11,098 nt of DNA from an uncultured Mollicutes bacterium (GTDB lineage Bacteria > Bacillota_I > Bacilli_A > RFN20 > CAG-449). The stretch lies in NCBI GenBank assembly GCA_900551385.1, contig URVS01000028.1, positions 1 to 11,098 on the forward strand, given 5' to 3'. Position 1 is the stretch's first letter. Every line of letters begins with the position of its first letter. Shown in pieces: positions 1 to 6,651 of this stretch. The notes beneath the pieces are model-generated. The model did not search any database and was not told where the DNA came from. It saw only the letters and a list, made by a program, of their open reading frames with translations. The translations under genes and the position numbers were made by a program.

Positions 1-910
1 TGATATCTTCTGGTCTTAAAACAACATCAACTTTTTCATTAATAGGGAAATCATCAACCATTTTAAATAAATTATTTAATATTTTAACATTATGATCTTT
101 AAAAATTGTGCCTGTATAAATATTAGATTCACCAATGAAATCTGCAACAAAAGCATTTTTAGGTTCATCATATATTTCTTTTGGTTTACCAACTTGTTGG
201 ATAATACCATCTGCCATAACAACAATTGTATCTGACATTGTTAATGCTTCTTCTTGATCATGAGTAACATAAATAAATGTAATACCTAATTTTTTATGCA
301 TTTCTTTTAATTCAAGTTGCATTTCTTTTCTCATTTTTAAATCTAATGCACCTAAAGGTTCATCTAAAAGTAAGATTTCTGGTTCGTTTACTATTGCTCT
401 AGCAATTGCAATTCTTTGTTGTTGACCACCTGATAAAGTAGCTATATCTCTATTTTCAAAGCCTTCTAAGTCAACTAACGCTAAAGCTTTTTGAACTTTT
501 TTAACAATTGCATCTTTACTTAAATGAACCATTTTAGTTTTTTCTTCACCATTTTTATCTTTATAAGTATAAGGTACTTTTTTGATATTTAAACCAAAAG
601 CAATATTGTCAAAGACATTTAAGTGTGCAAATAACGCATATCTTTGAAATACTGTATTAATAGGTCTTTTGTATGGAGGAAGATGCGCGATGTCTTTCCC
701 GTTTAATAATATTTTTCCACTTGTAGGAGTATCAAATCCTGCAATCATTCTTAAAGTAGTAGTTTTACCACAACCTGAAGGACCTAAGAAAGTTACAAAT
801 TCACCTTTCTTAATTTTTAGATTAAAGTCTTCGACAACATAAGTTTCTGAGTCATCAAATTTTTTAAAAACATTTTCTAATTCGATAATATAATCTTTTT
901 TTTCTTCCAT
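1..910 (-). CDS. potA: PotA, spermidine/putrescine ABC transporter ATP-binding protein (3' end outside window)
   Basis: ATPase that powers import of polyamines through the PotBC permease, with PotD as binding protein; it acts on the cytoplasmic side of the membrane. About 303 codons are visible from an ATG at 910 preceded by AAAGGAG. In order I read Walker A (GPSGCGKTT), Q-loop (FQRYALF), signature (LSGGQQQR), Walker B ([11 protein letters not shown]) and H-loop (THDQEEA). The start of the C-terminal regulatory domain follows ([11 protein letters not shown], then VVLRPEDI at the window edge). RPINTVFQ and the RPED stretch are typical of PotA rather than of general ABC ATPases. A short charged insert ([18 protein letters not shown] region) lies between Q-loop and signature. 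It starts 21 bp after the cupin regulator on the same strand, so the two are probably one operon, with potBCD expected beyond position 1. Confidence 0.93.
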   Translation of the reverse strand, partial: MEEKKDYIIELENVFKKFDDSETYVVEDFNLKIKKGEFVTFLGPSGCGKTTTLRMIAGFDTPTSGKILLNGKDIAHLPPYKRPINTVFQRYALFAHLNVFDNIAFGLNIKKVPYTYKDKNGEEKTKMVHLSKDAIVKKVQKALALVDLEGFENRDIATLSGGQQQRIAIARAIVNEPEILLLDEPLGALDLKMRKEMQLELKEMHKKLGITFIYVTHDQEEALTMSDTIVVMADGIIQQVGKPKEIYDEPKNAFVADFIGESNIYTGTIFKDHNVKILNNLFKMVDDFPINEKVDVVLRPEDI

Positions 911-931
911 ATTAATTCTCCTTTACTTAAA

Positions 932-1471
932 TTAGAAATTTGGTGGACTTGAAATCCAAATAATTTTTGCATTTGTTGATGAGGTATTTTTTAGATAATG
1001 TGTTTTACTTGATGAATAATAAAAAGATTCACCTTTTTTACATTTAAATTTTTGATTATCTAAACAAACCAAAATGCTTCCTTCTAGAACAAAACCAAAT
1101 TCTTCTCCCTCATGGGGATAATCGTGTGGCGTTTCTTGATTAGGGTATAGGTTTAGTAAAATTGGCTCCATTTCATTTTTTTGAGCGTTTGTAATTAGCC
1201 AAGTAATTACTCCATATTCATTATTTTTTGAAAAATAGTCTTCTTTAGTAAAAACAATTTTTTCTGAAATAGTATCGCTAGAGAAAAATTCATTTAAATT
1301 AGTTCCTAATACATCAAGAATATCTACTAATGTAGCAATAGAAGGGGAAGTGAGATCATTTTCTAATTGGGAAATATAACCTTTTGTTAAATCACATCTT
1401 GAAGCAAGTTCTTCTTGAGTTAAATTATTTAAGGTACGAAGATTTTTAATTTTTTTACCAATGTTAATCAT
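932..1471 (-). CDS. XRE-family regulator with C-terminal cupin domain, probable repressor of the pot operon
   Basis: Cytoplasmic DNA-binding regulator of 179 residues. Residues about 5-60 are a classic XRE helix-turn-helix (KNLRTLNNLTQEELAS, then TKGYISQLENDLTSPSIATL). Residues about 100-178 are a cupin sensor domain (PHEGEEFGFVLEGSI, then KKGESFYYSSSKTHYLKN). This architecture is that of PuuR-type regulators, which often sit directly upstream of potABCD and respond to polyamines; ligand and target are inferred from position. The frame is open to an ATG at 1519, but I chose the ATG at 1471 because GGGAGGTT sits just before it and the protein then starts at the HTH, as family members do. The leader carries a perfect inverted repeat that suits autorepression. 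Confidence 0.88.
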   Translation of the reverse strand: MINIGKKIKNLRTLNNLTQEELASRCDLTKGYISQLENDLTSPSIATLVDILDVLGTNLNEFFSSDTISEKIVFTKEDYFSKNNEYGVITWLITNAQKNEMEPILLNLYPNQETPHDYPHEGEEFGFVLEGSILVCLDNQKFKCKKGESFYYSSSKTHYLKNTSSTNAKIIWISSPPNF

Positions 1472-1473
1472 AT

Positions 1474-1481
1474 AACCTCCC
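1474..1481 (-). promoter_or_regulatory. Ribosome binding site fixing the cupin regulator start
   Basis: On the minus strand GGGAGGTT lies two bases before the ATG at 1471 when counted from its end; the GGAGG core gives normal spacing. The upstream ATG at 1519 has no such signal, so 1471 is the start. Confidence 0.75.
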
Positions 1482-1505
1482 TTTGGTTTGATGTTTTTAA
1501 GAATT

Positions 1506-1526
1506 AAGTTTAATTTCACTAAACTT
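1506..1526. promoter_or_regulatory. Operator-like inverted repeat O1 in the regulator leader
   Basis: A perfect 7-bp inverted repeat, AAGTTTA and TAAACTT, separated by 7 bases. It lies just downstream of the -10 box of the leftward promoter, around the predicted transcript start and early leader, where a bound repressor would block transcription. The natural candidate is the adjacent cupin XRE protein. Binding is inferred. Confidence 0.55.
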
Positions 1527-1538
1527 CAAACGAAAATA

Positions 1539-1567
1539 ATAATATTTTTTTATTATATGTTTGTCAA
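1539..1567 (-). promoter_or_regulatory. Sigma-A-type promoter for cupin regulator and potA
   Basis: On the minus strand a perfect -35 TTGACA (1562-1567) is followed after exactly 17 bases by a -10 TATTAT (1539-1544). The transcript would start near 1532, giving a leader of about 60 bases containing O1. Confidence 0.75.
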
Positions 1568-1595
1568 TAAAAAATTATAAAATATATTAAATTAA

Positions 1596-1616
1596 TTATT
1601 TAGTATTATTAAACTT
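1596..1616. promoter_or_regulatory. Second operator-like site O2 in the divergent intergenic region
   Basis: The plus-strand stretch TTTAGTATTATTAAACTT (1599-1616) matches O1 read on the other strand (TTTAGTGAAATTAAACTT) at 15 of 18 positions. One half-site (TAAACTT) is perfect and the other is degenerate. It lies about 30 bp upstream of the leftward -35 box and close to the rightward gene, so one regulator could affect both directions. Function is inferred. Confidence 0.4.
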
Positions 1617-1637
1617 TTATTTTTTAAATTATATTAT

Positions 1638-1665
1638 TTGTTTTTTTTAATGGTTAATTTATAAT
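1638..1665 (+). promoter_or_regulatory. Probable promoter for the Pr6Pr/ABC-F pair
   Basis: A consensus -10 TATAAT (1660-1665) stands 26 bases before the ATG at 1692. The -35 is weak (TTGTTT at 1638-1643, 16-base spacer). The surroundings are almost pure A/T, so the -35 assignment is uncertain. Confidence 0.45.
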
Positions 1666-1691
1666 TATGTATGTTTTGAAAGGTAATATTT

Positions 1692-2327
1692 ATGAATAGA
1701 AAAAAACAATTATCCTTAATTTCAAATTTGTTAATTGCAGGCATGGAACTTGGAGCGTTAATTCTTTGTTTTATTTTTGAATGGCCTAGCACTTTTAAAT
1801 ATTATACGACTATTAGTAATGTTTTTGCTGGTATATCCTGCTTCTTATTAGCAGTTTATCAATTTATTAATTATAAAACTAATAAAGAAATCCCTCATTT
1901 TATAATAATTTTTAAATATATTTCTGCTTGTATGTTAAGTGTTACTTTTTTAGTTGTATTATTTGTTTTGATTCCTGCTAGTGGAGATGTTAATGAAATG
2001 ATTAGATTATTATTTTCTCCTAAATTATTATTTCATCATACTTTATGTCCTATTTTATGTATTATTTCTTTTGTATTTTTTGAAAATGAATATAAAATAG
2101 AAAAAAAATCTATTTTTTATTCATTAATTCCTACTCTTTTATATGCGATAATTTTTATCTTTTTAAATGCTTTTAATATTGTTAGTGGCCCTTATTTCTT
2201 TTTAAAAGTTAATAATCAACCTATTTATATGTCTATTTTTTGGTTTGTTGCTATTATGTCTGGAGCTTATGGAATATCAACTTTATTGTGGTTTTTAAAT
2301 AAAAGGGGAAATATATGCAAATTTTAA
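1692..2327 (+). CDS. Pr6Pr-type integral membrane protein, function unknown
   Basis: A 211-residue polytopic membrane protein with about six hydrophobic segments, near residues 10-30, 42-60, 72-96, 112-130, 143-163 and 178-202. The YYTTISN motif after the first segment, the FHHTLCPIL stretch in the middle and the GPYFF motif before the last segment resemble the Pr6Pr family. That family is conserved but has no firmly established role; I recall this by motif and could not search it. The start has AAAGG 8 bases upstream. Its last 13 bases overlap the next gene, so the two are translated from one mRNA and probably coupled. Confidence 0.75.
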   Translation: MNRKKQLSLISNLLIAGMELGALILCFIFEWPSTFKYYTTISNVFAGISCFLLAVYQFINYKTNKEIPHFIIIFKYISACMLSVTFLVVLFVLIPASGDVNEMIRLLFSPKLLFHHTLCPILCIISFVFFENEYKIEKKSIFYSLIPTLLYAIIFIFLNAFNIVSGPYFFLKVNNQPIYMSIFWFVAIMSGAYGISTLLWFLNKRGNICKF

Positions 2328-4168
2328 ATGTTCAACAATTAAAAAAAGAATTTGGTGATGAAATATTATTTGAAAATGTTTCTTTTTCTATTAATGATAA
2401 TGATAGACTTGCTTTAATAGGACCTAATGGAAATGGTAAATCAACTTTAATAAAAATCTTATTAGGACAAATAGATAAAACAAGTGGAGATGTATCTTTT
2501 GCTAAAGGCACTACTATTGGTTATTTATCTCAAGATGTTATTTCTAATGTAGATAATACTTTAAATGATGAAGTTTTATCTGTTTTTAATGATTTAATAT
2601 TACAAGAAAAAAACTTAAATGATTTAGAAAGTATGATTTCTAATGATCCTAATAATTTAAAATTGATTGATGAATATGGAAAAAAACAAAATGATTTTTT
2701 AGAAAAAGGCGGGTATAATTATCATTATTTAATTAATATGATGTTATCAAAATTTGGCTTTCATAAAAATGATTTAATTAGAAAAATATCTTCTTTTTCT
2801 GGTGGAGAAAGAACTAAAATTGCTTTTGTAAAATTATTGTTAATTAAGCCTAATTTGTTGATACTTGATGAACCAACTAATCATCTTGATTTATCAACGA
2901 TTGAATGGCTTGAACAATATTTAAAATCATATCAAGGAGCGTTATTATTCGTTAGCCATGATAGATATTTTATTGATGCTTTAGCTAATAAAATAGTAGA
3001 AATTGAAAATAAAACTTCTTCTTTTTATAAAGGAAATTATTCTTATTATATTGAAGAAAAAAAATTAAGATATACTCAACAACTAAATGCTTATAATAAT
3101 CAACAAAAAGAGATAGCGCGTTTAAAAAGATTTATTGAATATTATATGCCTAAGCCTCGTTTTGTTAATAGGGCTAAAGATCGTGAAAAAAAGCTCGAGC
3201 ATATGAAGTTGATTGATAAACCATTACAAGAAAAACATAATTTAAAATTATCTTTTAATGGTGAAGTTTATGAAGGCAAACAAATTTTAGAAGTTAAAGA
3301 TTTATCAATTGGTTATGATAAACCATTAGTAAGTGATATTAATTTTACTATTTATGGTAAAGATCATTTAGCTATTATGGGCGATAATGGATGTGGTAAG
3401 ACTACTTTATTAGAAGCTTTAATTTCTCATCAACATGTTTTAAATGGTACTATTAAATATCTTAGACCAGTAAATATTGGTTACATAAAACAACATCAAA
3501 TAGATTTAAATGGTGAACTAACAGTTTTAGAAGAAATGAAAAAAGATTTTCCTTCTTTAGGAGAAAAAGAAATTCATAATCATTTAGGCAAATTTAATTT
3601 TGATTATGATGATTCAAATAAATTAGTTAAATATCTTTCTGGTGGAGAAAAAACTAGATTAGTGTTAGCTAAAATAATGTTAGAAAATTATGATTTATTA
3701 TATTTAGATGAACCTACTAACCATTTAGATATGGTAACTAGACAAGCATTAATTAATGCATTAAAAGATTATCAAGGAACAATTATATTTGTTAGCCATG
3801 ATCGTTATTTTGTTGATGAAATAGCTAGCCATGTTTTATATATTTCTAAACATGTTCCATATTATATTGAAGGAAATTTTGCTACATTTAAAGAACAAGA
3901 AAGTAAATTATTAATGTTAAGTGATGATTTAGAAGATGATAAAGAAGAAAAGAAAATTGAAACAAAAATTGTTATTAATAAAAAAAGAAGTCCACTTAAA
4001 TTAGAAGAAATGATTTCTAAATTAGAAAAAGAAATAGATAAAATTAAACAAGACCAATTCTTAGAAGAAAATTATATGGATTATAAGAAAATGTCTGAAT
4101 TAGATGCTAAATTAAAAAAACTAAATGAAGAATTATCTTCATTAGAAGAAGAATATTTATCTTTATAG
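2315..4168 (+). CDS. ABC-F family ATPase (ribosome-associated, YdiF/Uup-like)
   Basis: A soluble protein of 617 residues with two fused ABC cassettes and no membrane segments, the ABC-F layout. Cassette 1 has Walker A GPNGNGKST (36-44), signature FSGGERTK (about 161-168), Walker B LLILDEPTNHLD and SHDRYF. Cassette 2 has GDNGCGKTT (about 356-364), LSGGEKTR (about 441-448), LLYLDEPTNHLD and SHDRYF. Between them lies a charged helical linker (about 245-310, with RFVNRAKDREKKLEHM) corresponding to the P-site tRNA interaction region. The C-terminus (about 560-615) is a Lys/Glu coiled coil. ABC-F proteins bind the ribosomal E site and rescue or tune stalled ribosomes; some give antibiotic resistance. 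The linker looks like housekeeping YdiF types, but the subfamily is not certain. The start has AGGGGA six bases upstream, inside the previous gene. Confidence 0.9.
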   Translation: MQILNVQQLKKEFGDEILFENVSFSINDNDRLALIGPNGNGKSTLIKILLGQIDKTSGDVSFAKGTTIGYLSQDVISNVDNTLNDEVLSVFNDLILQEKNLNDLESMISNDPNNLKLIDEYGKKQNDFLEKGGYNYHYLINMMLSKFGFHKNDLIRKISSFSGGERTKIAFVKLLLIKPNLLILDEPTNHLDLSTIEWLEQYLKSYQGALLFVSHDRYFIDALANKIVEIENKTSSFYKGNYSYYIEEKKLRYTQQLNAYNNQQKEIARLKRFIEYYMPKPRFVNRAKDREKKLEHMKLIDKPLQEKHNLKLSFNGEVYEGKQILEVKDLSIGYDKPLVSDINFTIYGKDHLAIMGDNGCGKTTLLEALISHQHVLNGTIKYLRPVNIGYIKQHQIDLNGELTVLEEMKKDFPSLGEKEIHNHLGKFNFDYDDSNKLVKYLSGGEKTRLVLAKIMLENYDLLYLDEPTNHLDMVTRQALINALKDYQGTIIFVSHDRYFVDEIASHVLYISKHVPYYIEGNFATFKEQESKLLMLSDDLEDDKEEKKIETKIVINKKRSPLKLEEMISKLEKEIDKIKQDQFLEENYMDYKKMSELDAKLKKLNEELSSLEEEYLSL

Positions 4169-4179
4169 AAAAATTATTG

Positions 4180-4208
4180 TTGAATACTCAAATTTTTAGT
4201 GCTATTAT
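4180..4208 (+). promoter_or_regulatory. Promoter for yqeY and probably tRNA-Trp
   Basis: TTGAAT (4180-4185), a 17-base spacer and TATTAT (4203-4208) precede the AAGGAG ribosome binding site (4218-4223) and the ATG at 4232. I saw no terminator between the ABC-F stop and this promoter, so read-through from upstream is also possible. Confidence 0.6.
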
Positions 4209-4231
4209 ATTTAAGCTAAGGAGATGAAATT

Positions 4232-4651
4232 ATGCTTATTGATGAAATAAAAAAAGCTAATGTAGAAGCAATGAAAGCTCGTGATAACACTGCTAAAGGT
4301 ATCTACAGCATTATTATGAATAAGTATATGCTTTTATCTATTGAGAAAAAACAAAAAGGTGAAGAAGCTACAGATGTAGATTTAATCACTATTATTTCAA
4401 AAACCTTAAAAGAATTAACTGAAGAAAAAGAAAGTTATTTAAAAGTTAATAACCTTGAAAAAGTTAACGCAATAGCTCACCAAGAAGAATTAATATCTAA
4501 ATATCTTCCAAAAATGTTAACTGAAGAAGAAATTAGAAAAGAAATATCTACTCTTGATGATAAATCTTTACCTAATGTTATGAAACATTTCAAAACAAAT
4601 TTTCAAGGTAAAGTAGATATGGGCTTGGTCTCAAAAATAGCTAGATCCTAG
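4232..4651 (+). CDS. yqeY: GatB/YqeY domain-containing protein
   Basis: A 139-residue soluble protein of the YqeY family, related to the C-terminal helical domain of the amidotransferase subunit GatB, which contacts tRNA. The stand-alone protein has no well-defined role. Recognisable stretches are the N-terminal LIDEIKKANVEAMKARD, the middle KELTEEKESYLKVNN and EELISKYLPKMLTEEEI, and the C-terminal VMKHFKTNFQGKVDMGLVSKIA. Length is close to the usual 145-150, so the gene appears complete. AAGGAG lies 8 bases before the ATG. The stop codon lies inside an 8-bp perfect hairpin, and tRNA-Trp begins 10 bp later, so the two are probably co-transcribed. Confidence 0.88.
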   Translation: MLIDEIKKANVEAMKARDNTAKGIYSIIMNKYMLLSIEKKQKGEEATDVDLITIISKTLKELTEEKESYLKVNNLEKVNAIAHQEELISKYLPKMLTEEEIRKEISTLDDKSLPNVMKHFKTNFQGKVDMGLVSKIARS

Positions 4652-4655
4652 CTAT
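4637..4655 (+). repeat. Perfect inverted repeat across the yqeY stop codon
   Basis: ATAGCTAG and CTAGCTAT with a 3-base loop form a perfect 8-bp stem containing the yqeY TAG. No T-tract follows, so it is not a standard terminator. In a yqeY-tRNA transcript it could serve as an RNA processing or mRNA 3'-end protection hairpin just before the tRNA; this is inference. Confidence 0.5.
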
Positions 4656-4661
4656 AACCTT

Positions 4662-4735
4662 AGGGGTGTCGTACAATGGTAGTACAGCGGTCTCCAAAAC
4701 CGTTAACGCGGGTTCGATTCCTGTCACCCCTGCCA
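4662..4735 (+). tRNA. trnW: tRNA-Trp (anticodon CCA)
   Basis: The cloverleaf folds fully. The acceptor stem AGGGGTG (4662-4668) pairs with CACCCCT (4725-4731), followed by discriminator G and an encoded CCA (4733-4735). The D-arm has GTAC paired stems. The anticodon stem GCGGT/ACCGT closes a CTCCAAA loop with anticodon CCA at 4694-4696, and the T-arm has the TTCGATT loop. It decodes UGG only. Having CCA rather than UCA fits the standard code. It lies 10 bp behind yqeY and is followed at once by a terminator, and the accessory island begins just beyond. Confidence 0.97.
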
Positions 4736-4746
4736 TCAAAAAAAAC

Positions 4747-4777
4747 CAAAAGAATACCAGTTGGTGTTCTTTTTTTT
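4747..4777 (+). terminator. Rho-independent terminator after tRNA-Trp, probably bidirectional
   Basis: Stem AGAATACC (4751-4758) pairs with GGTGTTCT (4763-4770), with one T-G wobble, around an AGTT loop, and runs into a tract of eight T. An A-rich run on the other side gives a T-rich tract on the minus strand, so it could also stop the leftward recombinase transcript. Confidence 0.88.
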
Positions 4778-5034
4778 AACGCTTGAAATTGCACCGTATC
4801 AACGCCAAAACGCACGAAACGACACTTTTTAGCAATTTGGATTTTTTAATGTTTACTGGTCAATAGGTATTAAAATGAGTAAAAATGCAGTAATAAATAT
4901 AGGGAACGAACTCGTAATTTATTTTAATTCAGGACATAGGGGAAGCGAACGGGAAGCAAACGGGAAGCGAACTTATGAGCAAAGAAAAAGGAACTTGAAT
5001 CATTAATAGTCAAGCTCTTATTTTTTTGATTAAT
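4778..5034. other. Intergenic left edge of the accessory island, possible attachment region
   Basis: This 257-bp gap separates the tRNA terminator from the recombinase stop codon. It contains a relatively GC-rich patch (4778-4826, with repeated AACGC and ACGAAAC words), an AT-rich stretch and the 11-bp tandem repeats. No convincing gene is present. Because conserved chromosome ends at the tRNA terminator and recombinases begin on the other side, the element junction is expected here. The exact core cannot be defined without the other end. Confidence 0.4.
4902..4972 (+). repeat. Cluster of GGGAAGCRAAC repeats
   Basis: Three head-to-tail 11-bp units lie at 4940-4950 (GGGAAGCGAAC), 4951-4961 (GGGAAGCAAAC) and 4962-4972 (GGGAAGCGAAC). 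A related GGGAACGAAC, one base shorter, lies at 4902-4911. The spacing equals about one helical turn, putting all units on one DNA face, as expected for repeated protein binding sites. They lie in the gap where an attachment site is expected, about 60 bp from the recombinase gene. Confidence 0.75.
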
Positions 5035-6651
5035 TTACTTGTTTATGATTACACCAAATTCGCATTCAAAGTTTGTTTTTCTAACTCTATAAATAATTTT
5101 TGATGAGAAGTATGTTTTTTGTGTAACATCAATATTTTCTAAATTTGGACTTCCAATTACGAATATCAAGTGATCTCTGTCGATGACTATAACTCTTGAG
5201 AAAATATCTTTAAATGGGATATCATCAATTGTCTTTACCGAATTAATTTGTTTTATTAATTCAAGAATTCGTGAGATTAGAGTTTGATAATCAATTACAT
5301 GTTTACTATTTCGTTCTTGGATTTGCTTAGTGATAAGGCTATTTATTTGATTATTAATTTCTTCTTTGACATATCTATCGATTTCAATATTATCATCAAG
5401 TTCTGCAAGTCTTATTCTAAGTGAGGTAATCTTTTCTGAGGTATTATCAATTTCGGATTCATTAATTTTGAAACCATTTAATAACCATTCTTTAAAATAT
5501 GATTTATTTGCAAGTATCACGTTTATTTGCTTTACTATAATATCTTCTAAAATATCGCAAAATAGTGATTCACTTTTTCGACATTGAAGTCCATTTCTAT
5601 TTGAACCACAGTAGAGCATCTTCCTAACATAGCCAACTTTTCTATTTGTTTTAAGAATATAATTCTTGCCACAATAAGGGCAATAGGCAAATCCTGTATA
5701 AACAGAAGAATTTGAAGATTTGATGTATGTTCCTTCAGATATTGTTCTTACCTTAAACTGCTTGCGTCTGGATTCTCTTAATGCTTGAGCCTTATTAAAT
5801 AGCTCTCTATCAATAATTGCTGGATGTCCATTTTCAATTAAAACTTGTGTTTCCTGACCAGTATTTTGTACTTTCTTATGCGTTTTAACATCTTCTATAA
5901 ATTCTTTTTGCATAAGACAATCTCCTACATATTTTTCATTTGTCAGAGTATGCATAAGAGTAGTGAAAGGCCATATATCTTTTCCTAGAGGACTTCTAAC
6001 ATTGTTTTCCTTCAGATATTGTTGAATCTCTACAAGCGAGTGGTTATTTACATACATGTTATATATTGCACGTATCCATTTTGCTTCTTCCTCAACAATA
6101 ATTATTTCGTGATTTTCATTATATGAATATCCTAGCATCTGCCAAGTATTTATAAAGTATTTTCCATCTCGCTTTGCTTTTTCAACAGCCCATTTAACAT
6201 TCTTACTTATTGATTCTGATTCCTCTTCAGCAAATTTTGCATAGCAAGTAAGTAATTCATCACATTTATAATCGAGAGAAGAAAGGTTTTCTCTTTCAAA
6301 AAATACTTCAATTCCTATTAATCTTAGTTCCTGAATAGTAGTTAAAAGGTCAATAACATTTCTTGCAAATCGTGAAATCGATTTAACTAGAATAATATCT
6401 ATTTGATTCGATTTTGCTTTATCAAGCATGAGATTAAATTGTGATCTACCATAGGTATTAGTACCTGATTTACCATTGTCAGCAAATATGCCTGCAAAGT
6501 CCCATTCAGGATTATCCATTATTAAATTAATATAATATGTTATTTGCTCATCAAAACTTGTTTCTTGAAGCTCTTTATCCGATGAAACTCTAGCGTAAGC
6601 ACATACTTTTAGTTTTCTACCTTCAATCGGCTTATGCAAAGTTTTAATCAT
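5035..6651 (-). CDS. Large serine recombinase (second of a tandem pair)
   Basis: Site-specific DNA recombinase of 538 residues that would cut and rejoin DNA through a serine nucleophile. The N-terminal resolvase domain (about 13-165) has YARVSS with the catalytic serine at residue 23, then GIFADNGKSGT and the arginine-rich KSISRFARN motif. The recombinase domain follows (LGYSYNENHEI, then EAKWIRAIYNMYVN and LTNEKYVGDCLMQK). A zinc ribbon starts at CPYCGKNY with later cysteines in LYCGSNR and LQCRKS. The C-terminal part is a coiled coil. All key residues are present, so it looks functional. The ATG at 6651 overlaps the end of the upstream recombinase by 8 bp (ATGATTAA), so the pair is translationally coupled. 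Paired large serine recombinases are known, for example CcrA/CcrB of SCC elements; whether these two act together is inference. Confidence 0.9.
   Translation of the reverse strand: MIKTLHKPIEGRKLKVCAYARVSSDKELQETSFDEQITYYINLIMDNPEWDFAGIFADNGKSGTNTYGRSQFNLMLDKAKSNQIDIILVKSISRFARNVIDLLTTIQELRLIGIEVFFERENLSSLDYKCDELLTCYAKFAEEESESISKNVKWAVEKAKRDGKYFINTWQMLGYSYNENHEIIIVEEEAKWIRAIYNMYVNNHSLVEIQQYLKENNVRSPLGKDIWPFTTLMHTLTNEKYVGDCLMQKEFIEDVKTHKKVQNTGQETQVLIENGHPAIIDRELFNKAQALRESRRKQFKVRTISEGTYIKSSNSSVYTGFAYCPYCGKNYILKTNRKVGYVRKMLYCGSNRNGLQCRKSESLFCDILEDIIVKQINVILANKSYFKEWLLNGFKINESEIDNTSEKITSLRIRLAELDDNIEIDRYVKEEINNQINSLITKQIQERNSKHVIDYQTLISRILELIKQINSVKTIDDIPFKDIFSRVIVIDRDHLIFVIGSPNLENIDVTQKTYFSSKIIYRVRKTNFECEFGVIINK

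Noticed and set aside
4705..4740. Duplicate of the tRNA-Trp 3' end as the right attachment site
   Set aside because: I looked for the T-arm/acceptor sequence elsewhere in the window and did not find it; a second copy, if any, is outside.
4875..5006. 43-codon plus-strand ORF (starts MSKNAVINIG) across the tandem repeats
   Set aside because: Weak ribosome binding site, no recognisable family, and its C-terminal half is only the translated 11-bp repeats. A real small protein cannot be excluded, but support is too thin.
4983..5012. CTTGA/TCAAG hairpin downstream of the recombinases as a leftward terminator
   Set aside because: A 5-bp stem with a large loop and an interrupted T-rich tail; the strong bidirectional terminator at 4747-4777 is a better candidate.
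5366..5587. Plus-strand ORF of 73 codons
   Set aside because: It lies wholly inside the intact serine recombinase on the other strand, has low-complexity Ser/Ile-rich content and no family features.
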